The translations under genes and the position numbers were made by a program. From contig CM049316.1 in NCBI GenBank assembly GCA_026874595.1, positions 9,414,839-9,478,838 on the forward strand: a stretch of 64,000 nt of DNA, written 5' to 3'. Positions 33,676-44,399 of the stretch are shown here, piece after piece (the first letter of the stretch is position 1; each line of letters opens with the position of its first letter). Source of the DNA: Sipunculus nudus (Eukaryota; Annelida; Sipuncula; Golfingiida; Sipunculidae). The notes beneath the pieces were generated by a model. It saw nothing but the letters and a program-made list of their open reading frames with translations, was not told the origin of the DNA and made no database searches.

Positions 33676-34139
33676 TAAGTGTGCAAATAATGCATATATT
33701 TATATTTTCAGGGGAGTACATATACCTATATCTATATCTTACTTAATGATACAGTAGCCGCCGGAACCTTTTTTTAAAGGGATACAAATCTTTTTTTAGG
33801 CCTTGACCCTCCCCTTTTCAAGACCTGAGGACCTTCTGTGTTTTCTATCATTATTCTTCCTTTCTGACCCTTTCCTTTCCAAAATAAATCTTGATCTACA
33901 CCTGTGATATCAATATCTTTGCATATAATGGGACGGACCGGTTGAGAGTTATTGTGCTTGATTTCCACTGCCAGCTTGCGGTTTTAGTATCCATGCAGCA
34001 GCGTGCAATCAAGGATAGCTATACACACTTTTATTTTCTATAGAATATATGTGATTTCAAGCTTTCTTTAAGAATATATCCCGATGGACTGTAGGTCGTC
34101 CTAATAAAGCCTCTGTGATGGATGTATGGACTTATTTAT

Positions 34140-34461
34140 TTACAAGCTGTTAGTAAACACAGCAATGTTGACAAACAGATAAACAATGTGACTTTAGGTG
34201 GTTGGTTGCATTTTTGCGGAAGCTTAAAGGTCACTTTTGTTGCAAGACAGCCTTTGCAACAATCTGGTTCGTCTGATTCCCGCCAGATGTCTCTGTCGAA
34301 TGTGTGTTGATTATTTTGGCGTGCCCCCGCATATGTTATAAACATGTTGATATTAACAAAGCGAACAGCCTATGTGCGGCGTTTTCTGGTCTATTTTTAT
34401 CAAAGGTTCAAGGGATTATTTATAGGTAACAGACGTCAGATATCGGGATAAGCCCGTTAAA
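34140..34461 (+). mobile_element. Decayed copy of the TTAA MITE
   Basis: GCAATGTTGACAAACAG, a GTGGTTGGTTGCAT block, ATATGTTATAAACATG and TTTCTGGTCTATTTTTATC align in order with the interior of the 22.4-kb MITE. Terminal repeats are eroded (AAGCCCGTTAAA at right). Confidence 0.55.
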
Positions 34462-34522
34462 TATTCCGGTTCAGCATATTTTCTCTGTATAGAAATAATG
34501 TTGGAAAATGCATGTAGATATA

Positions 34523-35230
34523 CAGTCTAACCCCTTTCATTCGCCCACCTTGGGACCGGACGAATTTTAGCGGTAAGCGAGGGTGAGGGTTGATTGAGGG
34601 TCCAGATGGGATTGGATGGTTAGCTTAAATCGGGCCATGCATTTATTATGCTCGGCTTTAGCCACTAGCTAACTAACCACATTAAATAACTTTTTAAAAC
34701 TGTTTACAAAAAGATTTTCTTTATTAACATTGAAAGAAAAAATAACAAATAACAACAGAAATATAGTGTGTAAAATTTGTTTACATACATAAACATGTAA
34801 ATATAAAAAACATCAAAATATAAAATTCTCCATTTTCTTCCTTGTGCCGTTTCACTTTCATCCGTGTCTACCCCTAAAGCATTCCGTAATGGAGCATTGT
34901 TTGTCATCTTGTGACAGAAGAGCTATTATTCTTTGGTCCATCCTGTAAATACGTCAATATAGGACTGTAAGATGTTGTTGGAGCTCTTGAAATATCGCAA
35001 GACGGTCTTCATGGCCTGCCGGACTTCGGCGGATGTGGGCGGAGGTTGGGGAACTATTTCTTCAGGTTCACAGGTCGGACTGGCTGTATCATCGCTGCCT
35101 GTCACTGTTTTTCGCGATATCCTGATCGCTCAAGGGCTGTGCCGTTCCGATGTTCTGGTCTGCATTGGATACTTTTTGCTTCTGGACCGTCTTGCCGATT
35201 TGTTTCATTTGGTCACCCCTGGATATAACA
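34523..35230 (-). pseudogene. Tigger/pogo-type DNA transposon relic, transposase C-terminus
   Basis: On the minus strand, SDDTASPTCEPEEIVPQPPP then VRQAMKTVLRYFKSSN (about 35,085-34,960), and after a frameshift MDQRIIALLSQDDKQCSITE followed by CFRG. This matches the proline-rich, 'xxLRxYFxSS ... KQ-S-ITDFF' C-terminal layout of Tigger-like transposases. An upstream piece in another frame (QMKQIGKTVQKQKVSNADQN) ends at TGA. The plus-strand sequence from 34,525 (ACAGTCTAACCCCTTTCATT, then TTGGGACCGGACGAA) resembles a Tigger terminal repeat. The catalytic domain is absent, so the element is dead. Confidence 0.55.
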
Positions 35231-35452
35231 CCCCCCACACACACATACACATATAATGTTCATATTAATGCTATGATTTATTGTATGGACAGGATTGCTG
35301 TATTCGATGATATTTTATTAACATTTTATGTTCAGAGTGTGTACACGTGTGTGTGATGGTGTGTGTGTATCGTTGCTGGTAATAAACGTGATGGTGTGTG
35401 TGTGTATCGTTGCTGATAATTAGTAATAATGCATGCCTTAATTTTATTACAG

Positions 35453-35464
35453 GTACAGCAAATC
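35453..35464 (+). other. 5' UTR remainder and splice acceptor of copy 1
   Basis: TTTTATTACAG (ending 35,452) precedes GTACAGCAAATC and the ATG. Copies 2 and 3 have TGTTACAG and 11 bases (GAGTCATC-type) before their ATG, so all members have a 5' UTR intron ending just before the start codon. Confidence 0.65.
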
Positions 35465-35665
35465 ATGAAAGCTGCTGTATATCTCTTAGCCGCCGTCTTT
35501 CTTGTGGCGTTGCTGCTCGTTGACGAGGGACGCAGCTGGCGCGTTCGTATGTACCGCCCTAACAGGTGGTTGTGGTGCCCTCGCTACTGTCCGCGCGTGT
35601 GTTCCGGCCAGAGCTACTGTGGCTCTCTCTGTAGGAGACTGTGCAAGAGAGAGATCCGTTTACAA
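35465..35665 (+). CDS. Copy 1 exon 1: signal peptide and six-Cys domain
   Basis: 67 codons ending at CAA|GTGAGT, phase 0. Core WCPRYCPRVCSGQSYCGSLC then RRLCKREIRLQ. Shorter than copies 2 and 3 between signal and core. Confidence 0.85.
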
Positions 35666-37680
35666 GTGAGTTCTTCACCAAGGTCATCGACTGACAAACA
35701 TTTACGTCCCATTCCAAATAAACACAAAACGACATATTATGATTATTCCTGGTGTTTACAGCCGACCAGTAGCGTCTCCGTCACCCTTCCGCCAGAGGTC
35801 ATTAATTTCTTCTCGAAACAAATCCACCAGTTAGGAACTGTGGGACGGCCGGACTGCTTGTCTCAACTGTCAAACTTTAAAATCAAAATTTGTTACATTT
35901 CAAGGTAATTTTTTACATACTCAGGTTAAGAATTAGATAAGTCAGCATTAAAAAAAGAGGAGGCGGTTACCTCCACACAAAAAAAACTACGTAAATGTAC
36001 ATCTGCAGAATTCCATTCGGGCATAACACACTTTCTCTCATTTTATATCCTAGCGTCAACCAGGCCCGGTGACGACAACTCATTTGGTGGGTCATACCAC
36101 CCAGGAACCCCCGAAAGGCGCAGTCGTTTTTGAGGGAAACACGGCCGTGGTGCACGACCTTCCCTTTCTTTCCCAAACGGGAAATATTCAACTGCCTCGG
36201 CTGAGATCCGTACTCACGATCTCCCGGCTTTGTATTCTGTGCGTCACCTCTGAGCCACAGAAACCGGTCTTCTGTTTATATTTCACATGCGTGTGATTAC
36301 AAAAAAAAATTGTTATTGCATGAAGTCCTCGAGCACAAAAACACCCATGCTTATCTAATATGTCTTGAAACAATTATAATCCAACATATTAGAACGAACT
36401 ACATTGTCACCACATTTTTACCTACACCGCCGATTTATGTAGAAGACGCGGTGCATTGTGGGGTCAGACTTTGACGCCCATAAACCCTAAACAGCAGAGT
36501 CGTGCTTTTGGGAGTCGTGCAGTGTCAGCGTGTCTCCGTATATACCCGGGGCAGATACGGTTTGTTAAATGACTCGCATCAGGGACATAACTGATAAACG
36601 GTTTCCTAGGTTTCCAGGGCTGGAAACAACAAACTACAGGAATATCTCCTGTTTCAATATCCAATGCACTATTCACTCAGAAATTTAATATTAATACTGA
36701 AAATTAATTCAGCAGTTTAATATTTATGAATCTTCAAAAATTTGCGTTTTTTGTTTTTATGAGATTAAGAGACTGCCTATTATAAAAATCCCAAATACCA
36801 ACTTCGTGTGACATATATTTGGAAACAAGAACACAACAAGTCACTTTAAACTCGGGATAACTGTATAACTGGGCACCTAATACATTTTATAATACCCTTA
36901 TATAACAACTTTTCATCTTAAGCCTGCTACCCGCTATTTATAGAGTATTTACAGAATTGTCCCTAAATATTAGGACAACCGTCTTTCATATCACAAAGGC
37001 GCGCCTGGTATGAAATACAATAGTTACTTCGATCATTTTCAGGATAATGAGCCATTCCCGTCAGAGTTTGAGGAATATGACACTGACAAGGATGGTCACA
37101 TCAGCCCGGGAGAATTCACTAAACCCATCCGTGACGGTTTCGAGGACACTAACCTGGTCTCTGATCTCGTTGACAAGCATGGTAAATATGATACTGAACG
37201 TGTGTTTACACCATATCCATGCTCCTCCCGGAATCGACCTTCTAAAACTCTTTCTTTTGTCGGAAATTTTTAAGGATTAATGAGCATATTCTATATTAAA
37301 ATATGGGTCGACAGGTTTGTGAGGGGAGTTTTTTTTAGCTTCCTGCAAGTACAAACCATAGACCAGATTCCCTTTCCCCAGTTTTTTCTTCTTTGCGTTT
37401 GCACTGTATTTCCAATGTAGTAATTAAAAAAAATCTTTTGGTCAGAGTAATAGTCTTACGTGAGAAATGCGAACCTAATATTATTTATTTTACCTTGACT
37501 CTAAAGGTATTCCTATGTAATCACTTAGTAGCGGGCTCAGTCACTTACTTAAGAAAATAAGTTTAATTTACAAAAAAAAAACATAAATCAATATAGATAA
37601 TGTATATAATTTCAGCCGAAGAACAACAGGACCAAGAAGAGTTTGATGACGCCGCATTCATAAAGATGACAGACGAATGA
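35465..37680 (+). CDS. Secreted Cys-rich/EF-hand protein, copy 1 (mytimycin-like architecture)
   Basis: Three coding exons (35,465-35,665; 37,043-37,181; 37,616-37,680) give 134 residues. Residues 1-~24 are a signal peptide (MKAAVYLLAAVFLVALLLVD). Residues ~25-67 are a basic domain with cysteines 38, 42, 46, 52, 56 and 60. Residues 68-134 are an acidic tail with EF-hand loop 1 DTDKDGHISPGE (canonical) and a degenerate second loop (H, E, E at positions 3, 5, 6 and Q at 8). The layout recalls mussel mytimycin precursors, in which an antifungal Cys-rich peptide precedes an EF-hand extension. The six-Cys core differs from the 12-Cys mytimycin core, so an antimicrobial role is inference only. The start is the ATG after the conserved acceptor; a longer in-frame ATG at 35,429 lies in the intron. 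A donor follows the stop by 12 bases. Confidence 0.82.
36064..36262 (-). mobile_element. tRNA-derived SINE in intron 1 of copy 1
   Basis: Minus strand GTGGCTCAGAGGTGACGC (A-box region, from 36,256) then GCCGGGAGATCGTGAGTACG and GATCTCAGCCGAGG (B-box region) follow the tRNA head of mollusc SINEs, then a ~130-base body ending near GGTGGTATGACCCACC. Not a functional tRNA. Confidence 0.5.
37043..37181 (+). CDS. Copy 1 exon 2: EF-hand 1
   Basis: Acceptor ATTTTCAG, donor G|GTAAAT, 139 bases as in all copies. Encodes FPSEFEEYDTDKDGHISPGE and ends at the first residues of the second loop (LVDKH). Confidence 0.87.
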
Positions 37681-37692
37681 GTATCGTTGTAG
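37616..37692 (+). CDS. Copy 1 exon 3: end of EF-hand 2, stop, 3' UTR donor
   Basis: Coding to TGA at 37,678-37,680 (EEFDDAAFIKMTDE). The exon then continues 12 bases to a consensus donor TGTAG|GTGAGT at 37,693, so a 3' UTR intron is likely. Confidence 0.75.
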
Positions 37693-37960
37693 GTGAGTTA
37701 CTTAGGTCATAGCGGTAAAAATATAGATTTCAAATAATATGCCCCTTTGTTTAGAAAAATACTCACCTGCGTTACATGTGTCACAGGTAGACGCATACTC
37801 TTCACACGTAACTTTTAACTGTATATATATTGGTTTAATCAACATATAATTCAGTAAAACATTTTGTCGTTCTGTTGAATTTATGTTCCCTGGCGGTGTT
37901 AACATTCATGTATACATGCCGACGTCACCTCATATAATGCTGTCTTCTATGATTTTGCAG

Positions 37961-38140
37961 GATCTACTCGGCATGTTATCGGAAGGAGACAAGATGGACT
38001 CCATACTCTTTGTGTTCCTGACAGGGGTCTTCTGTATTTGTGTAACCAACAAACTCTTCGATTTCCCGAAATGAAAATTTCCCATGCCAAATATAACCAA
38101 CAGAAATCATTTGTCCATGAAACATGCTTTATATATTGAT
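37961..38140 (+). other. Candidate 3' UTR (or alternative terminal) exon of copy 1
   Basis: Follows a good acceptor (ATTTTGCAG). If spliced to exon 3 it is non-coding. If exon 3 is skipped, exon 2 joins it in phase and a frame of about 59 codons stays open to TGA at 38,137. A relic of the same segment lies at 44,310. The true 3' end is unknown; AATAAA occurs at 38,534 beyond a TA tract. Confidence 0.45.
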
Positions 38141-38204
38141 AAACCTGTGGATCTATTTTGCGGTGTAATATCAGTGACGCGGTACTGTATATATAAACAG
38201 AAAC

Positions 38205-38207
<3 letters not shown>

Positions 38208-38263
<56 letters not shown>
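38208..38263 (+). repeat. (TA)n microsatellite
   Basis: About 27 TA units, at the same relative position as the tract at 57,352 in the duplicate block. Confidence 0.95.
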
Positions 38264-38264
<1 letters not shown>

Positions 38265-39325
38265 CTTTCGTTTCGCCATGCAGTCTGATTTATTCTCAGT
38301 ATGGCCACGGACACACAAAATATTTACGGAACCGCTGTTCTTATTTTTCAGGGATCAATATGTGAAGAGCAACAAATCTTCTGTATTTATGCATGTATTA
38401 AAATACATATTACATTCATGAAGTTAAACTGACAATGGTTTAATTTTGTGTTATTCGTAATTACAAATCATTTTAAGAATTCTCACATATTTTTCAGACA
38501 TGATTTTTAAACCCTTTGCATCTGTTCATACCAAATAAAATTCCACAAGTGATAGTTAGAGTACTTTAATAGAATACGCCCCTTTAACAGGTAGTTATAA
38601 CTTGTGGACAAGGTCTTTCTGATTTTGTCCTTATCAGGGCGCGGTTAACATAGTGTTATATGAAAAGAAACACGAAACAAGTTCTTCAATACTCCTTTCA
38701 GCCAAAGGGCTTAGGTGGACTGGTTACCATAATGGTGAAGAAGAGATTCCTGTGATTTAACACTGATATGAAGGAACAGGTATACGTGCATTAACGTAAG
38801 ACATAAAACAAGTATACATTGCCCTTTTTTATTAGAAAATAGAAGGAAAACAGCCACTCACATCTGTTGGATGATTCTGACTGTTGTAACGCATATCATA
38901 TGTACAACATACAACAAACACTTATTTGCGTATTAATGTTAACGAAGTCCCCTCTCATGATAATGATAAACTGATTATGATCATCTTATAGTCAGATATA
39001 AACTGGGAGTATCTATGTTTTATTTTTCATCTAATTTTATACCTGATTATTTGTTACTCAAAACACAAAGACTGAAAAAATAATACATTATCGTTAAATG
39101 GCCATGTGAATAAATTAATATGCTAGATTTTGCAATTATAAGTACAAGCACCTAGAAGAAAACTTTGTCAACCGTATGCGGATCGTTGTACCAGCAGAAC
39201 AAACATGCATACTGTGAATACAGTCACAGAAAGATCTGCAGTAGCGTCCACTTCGTGTCACAGTGGTGTGTCAGTGTGTTTGTGCATTTAAAAACGTCAC
39301 TGGACTGGCTCAATTAATTGAAACA

Positions 39326-39331
39326 TTTATT
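39326..39331 (-). terminator. Candidate poly(A) signal of copy 2
   Basis: AATAAA on the minus strand inside CTCAATAAATGTTTC, about 350 bases past the stop. The same signal is at 58,708-58,713 for copy 3, while the pseudogene block has ATTAAA there. Confidence 0.5.
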
Positions 39332-39680
39332 GAGTGTTTTGTCATTGTCCTAGAGAAATGGTGCATTCCTGGATATTATAGAATTTATTGATAAACATAC
39401 ATCCGGTACAAGAATCTAAACATGAAGTGTAGATTCAGAAAAGATTATAAAATTAATATATGCTCACTCGATTACACACAAAAAGGGGACTAGAATATAA
39501 CAGAACGTTATCTTTTTTTTCAAGTATATTCGGTGCGTTTCAACTAATGGACGATTGCCTAATAAGTAAATAAAAACGGTAAAGCTTTCAAGGAATATAT
39601 GGAGAACTGGAGAGTATTAAAAATGGACGATTTAACGGGTTCATGTTATCTAATAAGCAGCTCACATGCACACGTTTTGT

Positions 39681-39745
39681 TTATTCGTCTTTCGTCTTTA
39701 TGAATGGAGCGGCATCAAACTCTTTCTGGTCCAGCTGTCCATCAT
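39681..39745 (-). CDS. Copy 2 exon 3: EF-hand 2 end and stop
   Basis: After ATTTCAG. Encodes DDGQLDQKEFDAAPFIKTKD, then E and TAA. The stop overlaps an AATAAA hexamer, too early to be the likely polyadenylation signal. Confidence 0.86.
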
Positions 39746-39944
39746 CTGAAATTATAAACATTGCATTCACAGTATATCTATATTAAAACCTCGTCGATTT
39801 GAACTTTCACATATCGAACATGCAGGCCTACCCCTTTACGTAAAAGTCAAAGATGTATTCCCACTCCAGTGAATTAATTCACTGCCAAGTACAACATGCA
39901 TATGTGGAATCTAGGATTTGGAAATATGGAATCTAGGATACAAG

Positions 39945-39999
<55 letters not shown>

Positions 40000-42453
40000 T
40001 AGATAAAGATAAAGTGTGACGCCTTTTAGATGGATTTTTTAACGTATACGTTGAACTTTTTAACTTCTTTCTCTGTTCTTTTATTTTTGAATCTTATTAT
40101 TCTCTCTTGTCTATTCGAAAGATTTTAAATCGCTAAGTATTTTTAATGTTTAATCAGTTCATACTGCATAATTTTCGTCATTGTTTAATTTGTATTTTGA
40201 AAATCATCTCCATATGGTTCATATTAATCATTATATGAGGAATGTACATTTTACGTACTTTTCAACACTCCTGGAGTAAAAAGAGTGTTATATAAATGTA
40301 GTAAAATTATAATAATTAACAACTTCGCCTCCGTTATGACCATTTTGCGGGGTATCTGAAGTACGATGCAATACGTGAACAATACTGGTATAATTACCGT
40401 CCTGGTCGACGAGATCAAAGATCGGGTCACTGTGTTCAATGTTTGAGCTGATGTGTTTGGTGAATTCTCCCGGGCTGATGTGGCCGTCCTTGTCGTTATC
40501 ATATTCCTGGAATTTAGACGGGAAAGACTCCACATCCTGAAAATGAACACAACGACAGTTATATTTTATCTTAGATAGAGCAGAGTCTTCACTATATTTG
40601 CATCTGTTGTATACAATATTGAGTATACTTGCACACAACGCAGGGTTCTGTCGATGACCAAAACACAGAGAAAATTCGCCGGCCCACCATAGGGCTAACT
40701 GGGGTTATAGCACGATACGATCTGGTACTCTTAGAAAGGAAATTAAATAAAAATATTTCCTATGGTTTTAGTAAACCAATGTTCACATAATGCTTTATGT
40801 CGAAAGGCCTGTAATAAAAAATAACCATTCTGGGAAGCATGAAGCACCTGTAACATCAGCAACTGAGAATTGTCCTGAGAGAATTGAAGCATTTACAGCC
40901 CCGTAGACATCTTGCATTTGGTGGCAGTCCTGTATAAGGCTTTAGGCCTGTGTACTATTATGTTCATATTTTAACATTCTTGGTGCAAAATAGGGCTGAG
41001 AACAGAACAGTAATGTTTTCCAGTGGTCAAAAAAATACACATAGATGTACTGAACATTAATCAATGGATATATGTTAAATCTCACAGCTGTGTATGGAGT
41101 GTTATGATCACAGTTAACTGCAGGTGCAATCTATGGACTCCACAATGCGTCAGTCATTGAAAAAAAGCAGTTGAGAAGTTCATTCTTATGGGCTACGCCC
41201 CGTGTAATTGGCCACAGAGCTTCCCAAAGGAGTGGCAGTTGGTGCGTTTCGGTTTAATCAAAGCTTGATATAATTTCCAAATTTGAACAGATCTTTCAGC
41301 CATTATGTGACTAAAACTAATTTGCTGTGTTTATTTTTATTCCATTCCTGGGAGAAATCCTACACTATTGCCAATCAGCAATGTTGTTACAGCCAAAAAC
41401 ATTTTAAAAGTGCTGGAACTGTTGAAAATATGTCATGCTTTAACGATCTCAGGTGGTCAATAACTTTAAAAATGCCATTTCAATAGGCTGCAGTTAATTA
41501 TTTTGATTGACCAAGTCTAATGAATACTCAATTTGTACCTTTTTTCTGATAGAACATTTACAAGAATGTATGAATATAAAATGAAAAAAGAGGGCAGACA
41601 AGGTAAACCTGGTCAGTGTTTGGATATAAATCACGGTTTTTGATATAAGTAGAAGCCTGTTGTCAACAAACTAGCCTACAAAAAAAGGGGGGAGGGGGCT
41701 CAATACTCTGGCCTTGGTAAACAAGTGGGCGTGCTAGATATGCTAGAAGACTTTATACACAACTCTCGCATAAAGTCGTATATTGGGAAGAAAATTATGA
41801 GATCCGGCACTACTTTTCGGTATTAATTATTTTAAGAAGTGTATATATATTTTTTCTATTTGCCAGATTTTTAAGTTATGAAAAGGAGGGCCGCGCAACT
41901 ATATATAGGCCCTGGGTACAGCCATCTTTTTATTTACACTCATTACACCTATAGGCCATCTATATAAGACATTCAGTAATTAATATCATTCATTAACATA
42001 ATTTTTCTATCAATTCGCAAAAGATCACAGCATTAGCTTGTATTAACCATCAGTCGGCCACGCAAACAGTCTCATACCCTCCCCCCCCCCCCAAGCTCAG
42101 GGCAATTGGAGAAACCCACTGGGGCCTGATGGACTGCTGGTCAAAACTCCGTGTTAATATAAGGTATTCTTTTTCGCGTTACTGGCCTGTACAGGCAAAA
42201 ATGCAAGAAGTAGTCATTTGTTTACCTGAAGACGGATCTCTCTCTTGCACAGTCTATGACAGAGCGAACGGCAATACCTCCCGCCGGAACACACGCGTGG
42301 GCAGTAGTGAGGACACAACAGAAACCTGTTGGGACGGTAAGCCTTCCGCCAGAAACCAATTCGGCGGCTCCTCTTTCCGAACCGGATCGTTTGTCCGTCA
42401 TCAACACACAGCGACGCCACAAGAAAAACGAAGAGAACAGCAACAGCTCTCAT
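39681..42453 (-). CDS. Secreted Cys-rich/EF-hand protein, copy 2
   Basis: Exons 42,453-42,226, 40,536-40,398 and 39,745-39,681 give 143 residues. The signal peptide is about residues 1-19 (MRAVAVLFVFLVASLCVDDG). A basic stretch (FGKRSRRIGFWRKAYRPNR) leads into the core with cysteines 47, 51, 55, 61, 65 and 69, spaced as in copy 1. The tail carries two canonical EF-hand loops, DNDKDGHISPGE and DQDDDGQLDQKE, the second split by the exon 2/3 junction. This is the only copy with both loops fully canonical. Convergent (tail-to-tail) with copy 1. Signal plus cationic core plus acidic calcium-binding tail suggests a stored or secreted defence peptide whose tail is removed, but no function is demonstrated here. 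Confidence 0.84.
39949..39997 (+). repeat. (TA)n microsatellite in intron 2 of copy 2
   Basis: About 24 TA units; copy 3 has a tract at the same place in its intron 2 (59,319). Confidence 0.95.
40398..40536 (-). CDS. Copy 2 exon 2: EF-hand 1
   Basis: 139 bases between CATTTTCAG and G|GTAATT. Encodes FPSKFQEYDNDKDGHISPGE and FDLVDQD, the start of loop 2. Confidence 0.88.
42226..42453 (-). CDS. Copy 2 exon 1
   Basis: 76 codons from ATG (42,453-42,451) to CTTCAG|GTAAAC. Contains LLCPHYCPRVCSGGRYCRSL and CHRLCKREIRLQ. The exon starts upstream at 42,461 after TGTTACAG. Confidence 0.87.
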
Positions 42454-42689
42454 GATGACTCCTGTAACACGTTATAGCTAGTACACACTGGCTAAACAGT
42501 ATACGGTCTTGTCTCTGACTTCCATCCCCCCCCCCACCCCCCACCCCCACCATGCATGTTGTTTTATACTTTTCCGAAATTTTGGTGCTAAGTGTCAGAG
42601 AAATTAAGGATTCAATGAGATACAGAATTTCTTGGGACGGGAGGTTTTCACTGAGAGTTACAAACGCGCAAACAAGCCTTTGAACTTAC

Positions 42690-42770
42690 GCTCTCTGAAT
42701 CATTATATGTCGAAATTTACAGAAATATGATAAACACACCTTTCAGAACTTCCTCAGCTGCCGTCGGGCC
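42690..42770 (-). promoter_or_regulatory. Candidate 5' UTR exon end of copy 2
   Basis: Minus-strand donor AGAGC|GTAAGT (GT at 42,689-42,688) aligns with AAAGT|GTAAGA of copy 3. The upstream boundary is unknown. The position matching copy 3's TATA box reads ATTCAAATC here. Confidence 0.35.
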
Positions 42771-43153
42771 TCAAGTTTTTGATTTGAATATCAACAGGCA
42801 GGTGATTCAATGAATTAAAACGGGTCTGTGTGATATAATCAGCAGTTCTTCCGATACGTTAGATAAATCCGAATGTGTTTTGGGGGCCGTGTAAAAAATT
42901 TAAAATGTTCTTGTCACTAGCAAATTATCAATCCTTGCCTAGTTCACGGAATTCCTGGTAGACTTCGCTCCTGGTGACTCCTGCTAGGCCACACTTGGCA
43001 TCTTTCCCGACGGTTCAAGACCAAAACAGATTTCTGGAATTTTATTTTATTTTATTTTTTTAGGGCCCCCCCCCCCGGCCCTGCTGGGAGATACAGATCT
43101 AATCTGATTACGGTGTATCCAACCGTGTGCAGATGTTAGGAGATGGTGGATCC

Positions 43154-43240
43154 GGGATCACGTGGTTCAGATCTCACGGGAACAAAGGCATGCTGTGTTA
43201 CTACTTAAGAGCATTCTGTATATTACGGACTATAAATAGC
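43154..43240. promoter_or_regulatory. Conserved CACGTG and CTATAAATAG block
   Basis: GGGATCACGTGGTTCAG (43,154-43,170) and CTATAAATAG (43,230-43,239) recur with the same spacing order at 62,432-62,511, and the CACGTG part recurs at 54,720. CACGTG is an E-box; CTATAAATAG fits both a TATA box and a MEF2 site. It lies ~700 bases upstream of copy 2 exon 1, so an enhancer role is possible. Confidence 0.4.
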
Positions 43241-44309
43241 CTTAACAGGTAGATTACATGGAAAATGTATTTGATGACCAGACAGTAAAACCCAAAGCCA
43301 AACCACCCTTTGAAAGGGACATGTATAAAATGTGTTCTCCGTTTTTAGGATTTCAATTAAAAGCGAATTTAGGCCATACGTTTGCCATTCAGTTACTGAC
43401 AAGTTTTATTTGTAAATTGAAATTTACTGATTTTCAGCAGTGTCATGTTTAAACCCTCCCTCTCTTGCTGTTTCTCTTTCTACCTCTCTCTCTCTCCCTC
43501 TCTCTCTCTCTCATACACACACATATATACATATATGTTGGTATATGTTGATCACCGCTTCATAAAGACGAGAAATGAATTAAAGTATCCTCGTGTGTGA
43601 GTTGCTTATAGATCTTTTCTGGAAAATTTACCTAGAAAGACGTTTAGATAAATACCCATCTTCGTGCCACGTGCCACATACAAACATAATCACGTCTCCT
43701 TTCTCCTCCCATAAACTTTACTCTTATTTGTAATCTTTACTTGGGTATTTTTCCCCCATAAACTTAAACCCGTGCAACTTACACTGATATTTCTATAAGT
43801 AGGTCCATTCCACCGTCGTGATATAATTGCCTGCTGTGTCATGAATTTTAAACAATCTGCCACGTGACGGGACAAAAATCATAAAGACCAATTTACTCAA
43901 ACCTGAAAAAAAGTAAAAACAGTACACAATATTGAAGATTACTCACACAGTCAGAAAGAACATGTACCAGGAACCGGACAGGTTTACAAGCCTTTATTGA
44001 TGATTGACCAGATGTTTTGCAAAACCAGTGACTTTAATATAGAAACAGCTTTGTTTTGGAGGGCAAGTAGAGGGATTGTGCGCGAGTCACTTGAAAGGTC
44101 CCAATTGTTTTGTAATCAATGCATGATATAGTAGGTCCAGCGGCTTGTTGAAGCAAGGTCTTGTCATGACGGAGCGGTAGGGCTGCTTATAAAGGAAGAT
44201 GCTTAAAACATATTGACGTTCTGTTGTATTCATGGTTCACTGGCTGTCTTAATACGTAAATGTGGTGACATTAGCTCGTATATTGCTATCTTCTATATTT
44301 GTGTAGGAT

Positions 44310-44395
44310 CTATTCGGCATGTAATCGGAGGGTGACAGTGGTCTTCTGTATATTTATAATTAAAAAACTTAACGATTTCCAGAGATGAATTAATC
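44310..44395 (+). pseudogene. Relic of the copy 1 terminal exon
   Basis: TTTGTGTAG then GATCTATTCGGCATGTAATC, then GGTCTTCTGTAT, TTTCCAGAGATG match 37,952-38,075 with an internal deletion. No other exon of a plus-strand copy is found nearby, so this marks a lost copy. Confidence 0.6.
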
Positions 44396-44399
44396 CCTT

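Larger units (their letters stand above)
38096..40640. repeat. Segmental duplication, block A
   Basis: Sequence from ACCAACAGAAATCATTTG onward, including the TA tract, the AACGAAGTCCCCTCTCATGA block and copy 2 exons 3 and 2, aligns in order with 57,238-59,960. Parts also align with 44,880-46,500 and 48,960-49,450. Confidence 0.8.

Noticed and set aside
42129-42477. Plus-strand frames over copy 2 exon 1
   Set aside because: Antisense shadows of the conserved minus-strand coding exon; not conserved as protein between copies 2 and 3.
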